NCBI GenBank assembly: GCA_039621445.1
Contig: CP154955.1
Location: 56,824,619-56,888,618, forward strand
DNA from: Euglena gracilis
Lineage: Eukaryota > Euglenida > Euglenophyceae > Euglenales
Direction: 5' to 3'
DNA: 64,000 nt
Part shown: in pieces, positions 1 to 10,789 of the stretch
Position numbering within the stretch: the first letter of the stretch is position 1
Layout of the letters: each line of letters opens with the position of its first letter
The notes under the pieces: model-generated
What the model was told of the DNA's origin: nothing
The model's database searches: none
Seen by the model: the letters and a program-made list of their open reading frames with translations, nothing else
Made by a program: the position numbers and the translations under genes

Positions 1-33
1 TGCCCCCCCCAAGAACCAGGCCGACTGGGAACC

Positions 34-95
34 TTCTGAGCAAAGGCTTCGCCGCGGCACATCAGCTCCAGGGTCAGTGGCAGGGGTCGCCGGGG
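34..95 (-). CDS. Probable further exon at the window edge
   Basis: The frame LTLELMCRGEAFAQK is followed by a possible donor GTTCCC. Codon bias matches the exons to the right. The acceptor could be the CCCAG near 95-105 or a later one. The borders are not secure. Confidence 0.35.
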
Positions 96-3000
96 TTGGC
101 TGGGAAGGCCGGGTCGACATAACCCCCCCCAAAAATAAGACCCCCCCCCTGGGTCGATCAAGCAAAAATCCAAAAATAAGACCCCCCCATAAATAAGACC
201 CCCCCTGACGGCGCGAAGTGCCGGGGAAGATGAAATTTTTTTCCCGAAAAATTACCAAAAACCCCAATGTTGAAATTTAAAATTGTTTCAGATTTTTGAA
301 GTGCAAGAAAACATGGTAAATGTCAATTTACACCAATTTACACATGGCGCGAAGCGCCAAAGGAAAAAAGTTAGTGCTCTTGGGAACCTGAAAAATGGTG
401 CTTTTTCAGGCCCAGGTCGGTCAAGCAAAAATCCAAAAATAAGACCCCCCAAAAATAAGACCCCCCCTGGAGATTTCCAGCAACGGACCCAAAAATAAGA
501 CCCGGGTCTTATTTCTGGGGGGGTTTACCCCATGGGGATCGACCACCCCCCAACGCCCCCCCCCCCCAGGGGTGGGAGGGTGGAAGGGGGGGGTCATGGA
601 ACACCACAGGGGGGGGGGGCTTGGCTGGGGACAGAAACACAGTTTTTTAACACACAGTCCGGACAGAAAATGACAGGAAACAAAAATGATGGGAAACCGC
701 TCACGTTTTCCCATCATTTTTTCTGTTCATTTTCCCCCACCAAACCCTTTCAAAGCCCTTTCGGAGGAACCACGTTCACAGGTCACAAATCTCACCCACA
801 AAAGGATGGGGGTGGTCGATTTTGGGGTCCGATTTTTATGTAAAACCACAAAAAAGACACCAAGAAGGCTATTTTGACCTTTTTTTTGGAATTTGAGTTG
901 CCTTTTTGCCAAAAAATTTTTCAACACAAGTGGAAAAGTTACCATCATTTTCCATGAAAAATTGAATCTTCCCATCATTAATTATTCCAAAATCAAAGTT
1001 TCCTATCATCTTTTTTCGTCGTTTTTGTTTCCCATCATTCTTGTCCAGGCTGTACATCTATCTGTATATCAATATCTATATATCCACAAGTTATGTGATA
1101 CACATGTATAGTACACGTAATATCATGTATGTTAATTTTGCGTCCTATTTCTGATGGTGCTTGCCCCCCCCCCTGGTAGTTGGTGGGTTTGTTGTTGTGC
1201 TCCCCTCCGACACCCCTCCGGGTCAACAACCAAACCTTTGGCCTGGGGCTACCCCCTGGCCAAAGCTGGTGCTGCCTGACATTCAAAAGGCGAATTGCCA
1301 GAAGAGGAAAAGGAACGCCAGGCAGAGAAGGGATTTTTGGGCTGCACACTGGGGAACTGATTGGCCTGGTGCATTGTGACAACTCGATTCTTTGTTTTGT
1401 TGGGGGAATGGTGGATGCAGGGGTTGTGATCCACACAAAAGGCGAAAACCACAGGCAGAAAACTGCTCAGGAAATTTATTTCGCCCAAGCGCTCCTATTC
1501 CACCATGCCCTCCATCTCATTTCCGGACTGAAAACGATCGGGAGCGGATCGGTCCCAAACACATTGAAGCATGCTGGAACAGCAAGCCCCCAAAAAAATA
1601 CAAAAAAAATACTATACAAAAAAAAAACACAAGAGGCACTCTGGCCCATGCGCGCTGGCGGCAGGGGAGTGGACGGCAGCAGCAAAGTCACCCCGCCCGG
1701 CTGACGCGGGGCCCCTCGGCCCCTGGGCTCGCAGCGCGCCTTCCAGTACTCCTCCCCCTGCTCCGGCGCCCCCCCACTGGTCTGGCCCAGCAGTTCCCCC
1801 AGCACGGGCAGCAACTCTTGTCGGGGGCCCTGGGGGGGGGCAGCCCCACTAATTGATGAACACTGTTATCTTACACCATGTACCGTTTCTGCTTCCTGCC
1901 TCCTGGTCCATCAGCACTGCTTCATTCATCGGTTCTTAATAACTTATTTGCTTGTTGGGTGCAGTTTTTGGGCTTTTTTGGTCGCAATGAAAATTTCAAA
2001 GGGTTTGCAAAATGCAGCCAACTTCGAAATATATATGCAAGCAGGGGGGAGGGCTAAACGTCCAATAATGTGTGCACGGGGTGCACACATTATTGGACCG
2101 AGCTTCGGACCTTCAGGGGTGTGACACTGATTTGGGCACTCCCCAAAAGCACTCCAGTGGAAATTGGCTTTTTTGGACGTTACCTCGGGCCCTCGGGGGT
2201 GTGACACTGATTTGGGCACTGCACACTTACATGGGGGTCTACCCCCCCCTCTTGGTCGGAGAATGTCCTTTAAGGATGCAGCTGTCTCATTGTCTAAATT
2301 GGGCACCGGATGGCCGGCTGTCCAACGGGTTTCATTTAAGCCGGGGTCGGCGCATATGAAACCCCCAAGAACCGGCCAACCGGGACCCCTCCAACACCAA
2401 CGACAACCGTTGGGATTTGCACCGTCACAGTGCAGGGTTTGCAACAACAGGAGACCAGTGCAGCGGGGGGGGGGGCAGCTCAGGGGGCTCAGGGGGCTGC
2501 TCTGGCAGGCGGTGGGTGGGGGGTTGTCCGGCACTTCACCAAAAAGCAGGGGGGCAAGCCCAGTGAGCGAGCCCCCCCCCGGGGGGGGGCAAGGAGGGGT
2601 GGCTTGTCTGAGCCACCCAACAACCCCCTCCCCCCCTCAAAGGCCAGCCTCGAAGAATCGCTGTGCCGGGCCTCCTGGTCCAACGCGATGCTGCGCCACT
2701 TGCGCGCCGCCTCCTCGGCCCTGTGGGGGGGGGGGGGGCGCTGGACGCGAGCGGCTCCATTGCAATGGTCGCGGGGGCACGCGGCTGGGTCACGCAGGTC
2801 GGGTGTGCCAGGCGTATGCAGGTGCCTGCACTCCGGACAGCCGAAAGAGCAGGAAAGGTTGGGTCATATTTTGCAACTGCTGAACATTACAGGAGGAGAG
2901 GGTCACTATCAAAACGGCTTTTAGAAAGCCCTCCCCCCAAATAATACCCCCCTTGGGGTCCGACTTCTGCGACTGAATTAATACCCCCCCCCCCGGTTTC

Positions 3001-6000
3001 GGGCCAAAGGCCCGGATTTTGACCTGAAAATGTAGGTAAAAATCACAATATCTGACAACAAATTACGAAAAAAATCGATTTTTCTGGATTATCTGACCTC
3101 AAAAAATGCTAAATTTCATAAGAAAGTACAAAAAACGAAACCAAAGGGGGCTTTTGGCACTATTTTGGCTCCCATGGGACTTCGAAAAATTTCGGAAATC
3201 CCGTTTCCCCAAAAATTATCTGATCAAAAAGCACCCGCTTCCCCAAAAATTACATGATCAATAAGCATCCGTTTCCCCAAAAATTATCCGATCAAAAAGC
3301 ACCCGTTTCCCCAAAAAGTACATGATCAAAAAGCACCCGTTTCCCCAAAAATTACATGATCAAAAAGCACCCGTTTCCCCAAAAATTATCTGCAACTTGA
3401 AGGTTTTATCTTGAGTGCTCATCTGTGCAGCCCGAATGTCAAAAAACTTCGTCACTTTTTTTTCTGTCTGAGATTTGAATGTCTGAAGGTGGGTGGTTCC
3501 AGGAAGGAGCGGAAGAAGGCCACAGGGTGAGGACATGATGAGAAAGTGAAAATAATGCAGAAAAGTTCTGAATGGTTTCCTCCATTTCTGTCACTGTCAT
3601 TTTTGAACAAAGAGGCACCCGGCGTGCGCACACGCTCGCTCGCGTCGTGCACACACAGAGAAAAACACACAAACACTCACTCACTCACACTCACACGTCC
3701 GCATGCACACACATGCACACACGCGAAATGCACACAACACGCACAACAAAACAACACACAACACACACAACACACACAACACAAACGCACACACGCACAC
3801 CACACACTACACACCACACACCACACACAACACACACAACACACACACACACACACACACACCACACACCACACACCACACACCACACACACCACACACC
3901 ACAACACACAACACGTACACAACACACACAACACACACACGACACACACACACACACACACTGGATCTTCAGCTCCCGCCGGGCCACAAGCCGGCTCTCC
4001 TCCAACTCGCGGGCGATGCGGGCGAACTCCTGCTCCTTCCACCGGGCGTGGTCTGCCGCATCACTGCAGCACAGGCAGGCAGCCACCAGTACCCAAGCCT
4101 GACGCACCACGGGCACAGCGACCCGGCCCGGCGGTGCGGCATACCCGAACACTGTTGCGGGGGGGGAGGGGGAAGCTCAAAGGTTTCGGGGAAAAATTTG
4201 CCTTAAAAATAATGCCGCATAAATTTTCTTTGATAAGCCACTTTCCTTAAAAGTTTGACATTGAGGTGACATAGAGGGATAGCAGAGGTAGAGGTGACCT
4301 CTACCTCTACCTCTACCTCTACCTCTAACTCTACCTCTACCTCTACCTCTACCTCTATCCCTCTACCTCTATCCAGCCCTGCCCGGCCAAAAATGAAAAG
4401 CGCCGAAAAGTGTCCACTGTGCGGGGGGTTGGGGGTGAAAGAATGCCAGCGGCTAGCACGTTCTTCCAGGTAAAATATAAATGGCCAAAAGTGGAGCAAA
4501 AAATGCGATGCTCGTTCTCAGTTCATCATCTCATCATCACTATGGTGGTGATAATTAAAGGCTGAACCAGATGTACCCCCCTAATAACTTCTCCCCTGGT
4601 ATATTTTGGGACCTTTTGGGAGCGATGTTTTGGTGCCTTATCCCTCCAAAGTCATTTGGACAGTCCATTGATGGACCGATTCACCACTGCTCCTTGAATA
4701 CATTTGGTGCAGAATACTGTTCTTATCAAAAAATTGACGTACTTCCATTCATCATTCCATTCCATTCATCAGACATCCATTCATAGTTCAATTCGTCAGA
4801 CAACAAAACATTGTTGCAAATCACATGATTTTTTCGTACCGACCACCTCCTGAGTTTCCACCATGGATCACCTCGTTCCTTGAAGCGTGATCTTTTTCGG
4901 TCTTCCCCCTGGCAAGATCAACAAAGCTTCAGCCCATTTTAGCATTTTATAAAAAGCAAAAAACAAAACAAAAAAACCCACTCACATAGCCCCGTTTTCG
5001 AACCACCCCATGTAGAGCGAAACACCGCCACACTTGGGCCCGGCGATGCCCCGGGGCTTGGTCTGCATGCACGGTGGGGGCGTCTGCATCACGCGCCGCA
5101 CCTACACCGCATTGGGGTCAGCGGGCACACGCCTAAACCCCCCCTCCCAAATGACGGGGCGGGGTGCCCCATTACTCGCACCATCTTTTTGACCTTCCCC
5201 CTGCCCCATTATTTGGGCACTACCCAACATCATGGGCACATACTTTTTGTGAAGAGTGACAAATCCTCCGATTTTGCTTCTTACGCCACTGTCCATCCGT
5301 CTCTTTTATCCCTCCCCCAAAACCTGCTGCGAAGCACTCACAGCAGCAAGCGTTGTGGACAGGCATTTGCTTAAGGACCCCCGGGGGGGGGGGGTACTGG
5401 CTAGCCAATCGGCTAGACACTAGAAAAAATGGACTAGCTAGACCCCCCCTACCCAGGGGGGGGGGTGGGGGTCCAGGGGGTCCCCTGAACTGGAAAAAAA
5501 AATTTCCTCCGGCGCTGCGCGCCAGAGGAAAAATAAGGTTTTTAATAGGTTTTGGGCTGATTTTGTTCCAAAAAATCCCAAAAATGGCCAAAAACGGGCA
5601 TTTTTGGCCATTTTTGGGGGTCCCAAAAACATTTTTCGGCGCTTCGTGCCGGTCACTGGAAAAATATTTTCCATTAGCTAGCCCTGATAGCAGACCCCCC
5701 CCAGGGGGGGGGTCTGCTAGAAATCCCACTCCAAATTTGGACTAGCTGCAGTCCAGCCCCCCCCCTGGGGGGGTACTGCAATCCCTTAAGCAAATGCCTG
5801 GTTGTGGAATATTTTTGGCATCGCTGGGCCAAAAAAAAAAACAACTGAGGGTGCCCCATTATTGGAACCATCTTTTTCAGCCTGCCCCCTGCCCCGTTAT
5901 TTGGGCACTGCCCCATTATTTGGGGAGGGGGGTTTAGATCACTATGCAGGGCGGAGGTCCGTAAACAAAAAAAAATTTCTTTCACTCAATGCAAAATCCA

Positions 6001-9000
6001 CCGAAACAATGGCCATGGTTTGGCAAAACCAGGTCGGCTGACGGGATTCCTGGCATCCTTGGACAGTTCCCCATCCGGGTTTCTCGACCTGTTGCTTTTC
6101 GACCCTGTTCGACCCCCGCAGCGGCCCTTGGCCGGCCCTCAAGCATCCTGTCAAGACCGCCCTGGTGGCATGGCAAGTCAGCTGGTAAGGGTCGAGTGGA
6201 GGTCCCCCCGGAGGGGGGAGGGCGGCTCGTTTGCACTTTCCGAGGGTGCCTTCAAAATCCCAAAATCTTTTCAACAACCTTCGAAAAAACTATGAATTCC
6301 CAACGAGCAACCCTCCCACGAAGACAAGGTAGCAGCAAATGCAGCATGCAGTGGGGTTGGGGGGGGGGGCGGGTGGAAATCCGCCAGAAATGTATTTTTT
6401 GGAAGGGTTTCTGGTGAAATCCAACATGCATTTTTTCGCATGATCCATACTCTTTGAATTTCGAATTTTTTTGGGATAATTTTGGTAAATTTTACGACAA
6501 GATAGGAAGACCTTTGAGGGTTTGCAAGGTAAACTCAACTTTTCTGAATTCCCTGACAGTCAAAAAATGCAAACAATTTGCTCCCTCCACTCCGTTTTAG
6601 TGCCCCACAGCATAGCTGCCCCCTCTCAGAGCCAACCACTGAACAAACATCCTATTCACAGCACAGGAATGACGCAGAGCATTCCAAAGACAGGCCACAG
6701 CATGCTACCCAGTTGCATGAGGCCGCAGGTCCTGGAAATCATTTGGTCCCCCATGACGGATGAGAGATGGAGGATGGATGGAAACCATCCTCCCGCCCCC
6801 CCCCCCTCATGCCAACCTGTTTGTTTTCACAGGGAGTCCTCTGTGAGCCCCCACACATTACCTTCCGCACAGATATTATACACAAAAAAAAACGAAGTCA
6901 ATTTCTCCCCCAACTTGCAAAACCCCCAACAAACCCCGGGGACCGACTGACTAAAGGGCGGCCCAACGCCTCCCTCCTCCCTGGTGAAGAAAATGACAGT
7001 GTCCAAGGAGGGTGGCCAAAAACACCCGAAAATTTACAAACCTTATTTGCCCGAGTTTCGTGTAAAAAAAAAGTCTATTTTGACAAAAAAAAGTCAGAAA
7101 TGACGTTGTGGGGGTATTGTGGGTGGGGGGAGCCGGATTTTGAAACCCCCCAAAGTATGACACACAGGTGTGATTTTTTGGATCCGTTTTTGGAAACCTC
7201 CAGGGGGTGCTGGAAATCTCCAGGAGGGGGGGCCTTATTTTGGGGGAGTCTTAATTTGAATTTTTCTTGGCCGATCTTGGCCCGAAAAAATCATCACTCT
7301 AAAAAACACAAAGTATTCCTTTGGCGCTTCGTGACATGTGTACATTGGCAATTTTGACAATTTGAATACCTTTCGGTCTCAAAAATACCCAAAAAATCAG
7401 AGTCTTCAGCATTTTGTGCCCAAACACAGGGCTTCCGGCCACTTTGGAGTATTTTTCTCTCTGCCCCAACGCCTCATGCCGCCATGGGGGGATTTGAATT
7501 CAGAGGGTGGTCCGATTTTGGGATTTTGCGCAATCGGCCCCGGGGTCTCAATCAGACATTTTTAAGGCGCTTTGAAAAAAACCTGCCTTAAAAAAAAATT
7601 GCCTTGAAACCCTTTAAAAACCTTTAGATGTATTCGTCCTGGGAAATTTTTCGAATTGCAAGCAAAAAAAGAAGTCGGCAAAGACAAGTCAACGCCAGGA
7701 AAAAAATGCAGGCATCGCTGAAAAATTGTATATCCACCCAAAACTCAAAAAATGAGTTGCTGAACTGTTTGATTTTCAACCTGGACCGACGTTGGTTCGA
7801 TTCCCAGATGGCTCTTTGACCGCCCTTGGAAAAAAGATGCCCCAAAAGTTCTTAAAAATTCTCAAAATGCCTTTGAAAACCTTTAAAAAACCGTAAAAAA
7901 AAACGGCCTAAAATTTTTTATAAAAAAACACCTTAAAAACGTTTTGAAAATTTCGCCTGAAGAAATGATGCCTGGTTCCGTTTTGGGGGCGGGGGTACAA
8001 ACCCCCACTTCGACAGACCAAGCCAGCCAAATAAAACTATGCAAACGCCAGGGGTTTGGCGTCCGGGAACAGCGGCCGGGAACACCTCGATTTGACCTTC
8101 CTTCATCCCCGGCGGAGGGGCAGACCTCATCGTCGTGGCGTCGCTGCAGTTCCACCTCCCGCCGCTCCGCCTCCTCCGACAGGCACCGCCAGAGGGAGGA
8201 GGGCGGGGTGGGGGGTGACCATTCACGTAAACCCCCCTAATAGCAGTGCGGGGCCGCTACAAGCGCAGGGCACAAATAAAAGCGCACAAGCGCATCCCCG
8301 TTTTGATGGGGTTTCCAAAGGAAATCAACAAAAATCGCACAGGTGGGGTCCAAATAGACGCGCACCCCCCGCCGCCGGAGGCGGCAGTCCGCTATAAGCG
8401 CACCCGTGAAATGTTCCCTGAAAAATCACCAAAAACCCCAATTTCAGACACGAAAATGATCAATGAATGAATAAGGAGAATCAAGTTGTGCTAAAAAATT
8501 AATATATTTGAAAAATCGGAATAAAGGAATAAATGAGGATAGAGAGTTGCACCAAATCATTTAGATTGTGCTTGGACCATGCAAAACTGCAAAAATTGTT
8601 TGCGGCCATAAACTGCAGCAAAAAAATGTTTGCATTCTTCTCAGACAAGTTTTGTGTCTTTTGGTCCGCCCAACTAATCCCCCACCACACAAAACCCCCT
8701 CCCAAATAAGGCCCCCCTACCGATTTAAAGCAAAAACTGACCACCAAAAATGTACCCCCCCCCCGGATTTTCGGAAAAAATCCCAAAAAAAACACAACCC
8801 AAATTGTGTTATGTCACCAAAATGGGCATTTATCTCAGGCGGTCTACTTTGCACTTCGGCTTTTCAGGGTTCTTTTTCCCAAACAAAGAGACATTTTTTT
8901 CTGCTTCACTTCTCGTCGGAGAAAGTGAGATTCACCCACTTTTTCGTGTTTTCAGCTGGGGCGAGGCTGGCTGGCTTTTTAGTGACCCCAGGGAGATTTT

Positions 9001-9757
9001 CCTCGTTTTTTTTTTCCTGATTCCTGGTAGAAGCTAAAAAAGGCCCCCCAATTAGGAATTTTTACTCAAATTAGAAAATCAAAATTGTTAAATATGTATG
9101 ATTCCTAATTGTATCTACATCAGGGGGTTTTTTTAAAGACAGGGGGGAGGGGGGTCCCGGGGGACCCACTATCGTTTCCCCAAAAATGGCCAAGAATCAC
9201 GGAAAATGCTAAAATAGCACCTTTTTCAAAAAATTTCGGTGCCTTTGGCACCAAATAGTAAATCCCACCTCCACCCACAGGGGGGGGGGGGGGGCTCGGC
9301 CGGACCCCACCGGGGTTCAAGACTAAAAGAAAACCCTGATCTACACACACACCAGGGCAACCCTGGCCAACCAGCCAATTTCCCTTGAAAATGGCCATTT
9401 TTGGGCCCTCAGGCCTTCGGTGCCGGGGGGGGGGGGGTCCCTGGCCACTCACCGCGCAGCAAACTGGGCCAGAAGCGAAGTTAGCGCCGGCCATAAACAG
9501 ACAAGAAGCCTTAGTGCAACTAAGGGGGGGGGGCGTGCTGCAACAGCACCCACCACCCGTCCTCCCCCCGAGGGGGGGTTTGAAAGTGCCCTCTCCGATC
9601 CCCCCCCCTGCCCGCCATAGCATCTACCCACCCCCTGGGGAAGGGGCGAGTCCTTCTACAAAGGGGCCCGCCCCCCCCCCAAATCCAAAGCCCCACGCCC
9701 CTCTGGCCGCGTCTGCTCCGCCTCCAAGCCAGCCTGGACATCGACGTAGGGCAGGGC
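34..9757 (-). CDS. Multi-exon gene for a charged, helix-rich protein, partial at its 3' end
   Basis: At least six short exons on the minus strand share high-GC3 codon use and splice signals. From 5' to 3' they are 9757-9697, 8173-8126, 5101-4986, 4063-3962, 2720-~2650, 1829-1692 and probably ~95-34. The joins 8126/5101 (phase 0), 4986/4063 (phase 2) and 3962/2720 (phase 2) agree in phase without adjustment, which supports one transcript. The product is rich in Glu, Arg, Gln and Ala (EAERREVELQRRHDDE, ARWKEQEFARIARELEESRL, AEEAARKWRSIALDQEARH), which predicts long helices or a coiled coil. A Cys/Pro/Gly-rich segment lies between. I do not recognise the family. The joins 9697/8173 and 2650/1829 do not match in phase with the splice sites I chose, so an exon may be missing there. 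The gene continues beyond position 1. Confidence 0.6.
120..1690. repeat. Intergenic/intronic mosaic of poly-C MITEs
   Basis: No exon is seen here. Positions 121-210 and 430-540 hold AAAATAAGACCCCCCC modules that recur at 11390-11500 and 11740-11830. Positions 654-1053 form a separate inverted-repeat element, described on its own. Positions 1180-1560 contain an open plus-strand stretch with some protein-like character (GREGIFGLHTGELIGL onward) but without convincing signals. Confidence 0.45.
654..1053. mobile_element. MITE with ACAGTCCGGACA-type inverted ends
   Basis: The left end starts ACAGTCCGGACA followed by AAAATGACAGG and AATGATGGG. The right end, reversed, starts ACAGCCTGGACAAGAATGATGGG. 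The interior has more copies of the AATGATGGGAAA motif in both orientations. Related ends occur at 10487-10608, 10965-11090, 11320-11385, 16430-16511 and 22700-22803. No clear target duplication is visible. Confidence 0.45.
1692..1829 (-). CDS. Exon of the charged-helix gene
   Basis: The acceptor is a C-run ending CAG. The exon is 138 nt, phase 0 to phase 0, with donor GGG|GTGACT. It reads RQELLPVLGELLGQ, SGGAPEQGEEYWKARCEPRG and on. Leu, Glu and Gln content and GC3 match the upstream exons. Confidence 0.55.
2060..2345. repeat. Dispersed poly-C repeat with 'ggaccttcaggggtgtgac' modules
   Basis: Two tandem copies of a module ending CACTGATTTGGGCACT sit at 2095-2140 and 2180-2222. Related modules lie at 23190-23400, 12880-12960 and 15890-15990. 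It looks like a family of MITEs that is non-coding apart from its poly-C ends. Confidence 0.45.
2650..2720 (-). CDS. Exon of the charged-helix gene
   Basis: The acceptor is a run of 13 C followed by ACAG. One base completes the split Gln codon from 3962, then the frame reads AEEAARKWRSIALDQEARH and on to SSRLAFE. The 3' border is uncertain: the following G-rich repeat offers GTTGTT or GTGGCT donors whose phase does not fit the next exon. Confidence 0.55.
2940..3440. repeat. Repeat unit shared with 52080-52400, plus tandem CCCAAAAATTA units
   Basis: The stretch AATACCCCCC, GGTCCGACTTC, GGTTTCGGGCC, then TGTAGGTAAAAATCACAAT recurs at 52090-52300 almost base for base. From 3190 to 3390 there are six copies of a 29-35 bp unit containing GTTTCCCCAAAAATTA and ATCAAAAAGCACCC. 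Confidence 0.6.
3650..3960. repeat. AC/CACAC compound microsatellite
   Basis: About 300 bp of ACAC, ACACC and ACAAC units. On the minus strand the TG tract begins exactly at the donor of the exon ending at 3962. The long predicted peptides across it are repeat translations, not genes. Confidence 0.85.
3962..4063 (-). CDS. Exon of the charged-helix gene ending in a TG microsatellite donor
   Basis: The acceptor TGTGCTGCAG precedes 102 nt coding for DAADHARWKEQ, FARIARELEESR and VARRELKI. The donor is GATCCA|GTGTGTG: the GT at 3961-3960 is the first repeat unit of the roughly 300-bp TG/AC-rich tract at 3650-3960. Entry and exit are both phase 2, compatible with both neighbouring exons. Confidence 0.65.
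4297..4378. repeat. (CTCTAC)n / (GAGGTA)n tandem repeat
   Basis: About 13 near-perfect CTCTAC hexamers, with one AACTCT variant and two CCTCTATCC endings. It lies in an intron of the charged-helix gene. Confidence 0.85.
4986..5101 (-). CDS. Exon of the charged-helix gene, Cys/Pro/Gly-rich segment
   Basis: The acceptor GCGGTGTAG precedes 116 nt, and the donor is the near-consensus GTGAGT at 4985-4980. The peptide begins VRRVMQTPPP and ends SLYMGWFENGA, with two cysteines between. It leaves in phase 2 and joins in frame to 4063. A poly-C MITE (5134-5936) starts only 33 bp upstream of the acceptor on the intron side. Part of this stretch could be a small folded domain, but I do not recognise it. 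Confidence 0.6.
5134..5936. mobile_element. Poly-C MITE with TAAACCCCCC ends, carrying a nested hAT-type insert
   Basis: The left end is TAAACCCCCCCTCCCAAATG. The right end, reversed, is TAAACCCCCCTCCCCAAATA. Matching inner blocks (GCCCCATTA, ACCATCTTTTT, TGCCCCATTATTTGGGCACT) sit on both sides of an inserted element at 5360-5800. No target duplication is obvious for the outer element. Confidence 0.55.
5360..5800. mobile_element. hAT-type MITE (441 bp), 8-bp duplication GTTGTGGA
   Basis: The ends are CAGGCATTTGCTTAAGGACC and the reverse complement CCTTAAGCAAATGCCTG. They are flanked by GTTGTGGA at 5352-5359 and 5801-5808. An 8-bp duplication and CAGG termini are typical of hAT elements. There is no transposase frame. 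The insertion splits the outer poly-C element. Confidence 0.85.
5990..7560. other. Intron/intergenic DNA with no secure gene
   Basis: It holds a copy of the 'ggcatccttgga' dispersed module at 6050-6075, a GGGG-rich repeat at 6350, and an AAATAAG-type poly-C module near 7220-7250. A weak minus-strand reading frame (LDRMLEGRPRAAAG, 6105-6160) has a possible acceptor but no partner exon. Confidence 0.35.
7570..7960. repeat. CCTTAAAA-rich repeat, second copy at 27340-27760
   Basis: Both loci begin and end with CCTTAAAAA/CTTTAAAAACC runs. In the middle both carry GGAAATTTTTCGAATT-like, GTCGGCAAA-like and GACAAGTCAACGCC-like blocks. A perfect RNA polymerase III B-box-like string GGTTCGATTCC occurs at 7796-7806, but I see no A box or cloverleaf. 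Confidence 0.5.
8126..8173 (-). CDS. 48-nt exon of the charged-helix gene
   Basis: The exon codes for EAERREVELQRRHDDE, with acceptor CCTGTCGGAG and donor GAG|GTCTGC. It is exactly 16 codons, phase 0 to phase 0, and joins in frame to 5101-4986. The peptide is strongly helix-forming with alternating charge. Confidence 0.55.
8228..8440. repeat. Poly-C repeat with GCTACAAGCGC/GCTATAAGCGC modules
   Basis: GTAAACCCCCCTAATAGC is followed by two GC-rich modules (GGCCGCTACAAGCGCAGGGC and GTCCGCTATAAGCGCACCC). A relative lies at 52685-52750 in reverse. Confidence 0.4.
9121..9338. mobile_element. hAT-type MITE (218 bp), family with GCTAAAATAGCACC core
   Basis: The ends are CAGGGGGTTTTTTTAAAGAC and the reverse complement CAGGGTTTTCTTTTAGTCTT. 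Target copies ATCTACAT (9113-9120) and ATCTACAC (9339-9346) differ at one base. The core AATGCTAAAATAGCACCTTT and the TTCGGTGCCTTTGGCACC hairpin recur at 17060-17115, 33495-33545 and 34755-34805. Confidence 0.75.
9436..9525. repeat. Dispersed repeat K, copy 1
   Basis: The stretch from TCCCTGGCCACTCACC through AACTGGGCCAGAAGCG, GCGCCGGCCATAAACAGACA and AGTGCAACTAAGG recurs at 18700-18785 and 36145-36222. Copies 2 and 3 also share the upstream block AGCACTGGTG(C/T)AAGGGG. There is no inverted end, and the family could be SINE-like. Confidence 0.6.
9697..9757 (-). CDS. Exon of the charged-helix gene
   Basis: The acceptor CGTCCCCCAG precedes codons for ALPYVDVQAGLEAEQTRPEG, and the donor GTGGGG follows in phase 1. 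Codons end mostly in G or C. The flanking DNA on both sides is repeat. It is the most 5' exon I can assign with any confidence; the tiny candidate at 10764-10789 may lie upstream of it. Confidence 0.5.
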
Positions 9758-10763
9758 CTGGGGGACGGTGCAGGGCCAAGAAAAAATGGTCAAAAAACTG
9801 GCGCCGGGTCATTTTAGTGTTTTTTTGCCGACTCCCCCGGGAGGGGGGAGGGGGTCCGGGACAAAAACCAGTCAGTTAACAAAACATGCAAAATATGTCG
9901 TCGCCTTCGGAAGACGAGCCTCAAAACCAAGCATCCGATGCACAAATTGCACCAGTTCAGATGGGACAGAAATGACTTGTGTATATGATCCATGAAACCT
10001 ATGCAGTGCCGCAATTTTCCTGGAAAAATAGTATAACCCCCCAAAAACGAGAAGCACAAACAATGATTTTTGGATGCAAACAATGATGGATTAAGATGTC
10101 ATGTTCAGGGAAAACAAAAGGAGAATGATGAGACAATCAACCAGTTCACTGGATGCCCATTTAATACAACACATTGAGTGCAGCTGAGACAGTCGTATAT
10201 TATACTTGGCCATTGCAGCTCCTATTCACAAAGAACTTGACAAAATAACAGCCTATTGATTACAGTGAAATGATTAGAATAACGAGAGGGTTTGCTTCCT
10301 TTGAGGCAGATTATCTTAATGGACACCACAACTGTACCACGTACTGCTGGAAGAAGTCCAGCCTCACATGCGGAAAGAACCACATGAGATCATAAATGCA
10401 CAAAAATGGAAACGGATTGGAAAATTTGGAATCAAGGTGCCATCGAACGTCACAACAAAGGAGATCAGAAAAACAAGGTTCTTGCCTCCGGACAGCCATT
10501 TTCGATGGGCATAGGAAAAGTACGCAGGGGGGAAATGGCGGGGAAAAAGTGATGGGGAAATTGAGGTCGTTCCCATCATTTCTTCCCCATCATTTTTGGC
10601 AGGACTGAAGGCGAGCCCAGGGAGTAAAGAAGCTGCAAAGATAACCATCCCTGAACACCCCTCAAAAAATATACCCGCACACACACAACACATACACTCA
10701 CACACACCCCACACAACACGCACAAGCCCACACCCACAGACACACAAACTTACACACACACAC

Positions 10764-10789
10764 CTCTGTTGGGCTCCCCCCGCCTGGCG
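10764..10789 (-). CDS. Candidate 26-nt micro-exon
   Basis: On the minus strand a C-rich acceptor ending CTGCAG precedes 26 nt, then GTGTGTGTG begins as the donor and opens a TG/AC tract at 10680-10763. The exon would read RQAGGAQQ plus two bases. Its support is only the signal pair and the same donor-into-TG layout seen at 3962, so it is tentative. Confidence 0.3.

Noticed and set aside
3546-4250. Long His/Thr and Cys/Val reading frames over the AC/TG tract
   Set aside because: They are translations of a microsatellite in every frame; only the minus-strand exon 3962-4063 beside it has normal codon use.
7720-7815. tRNA-like sequence with GGTTCGATTCC
   Set aside because: Perfect B-box-like string but no A box, no acceptor or anticodon stems could be folded, and the second copy of this repeat at 27340 has lost it.
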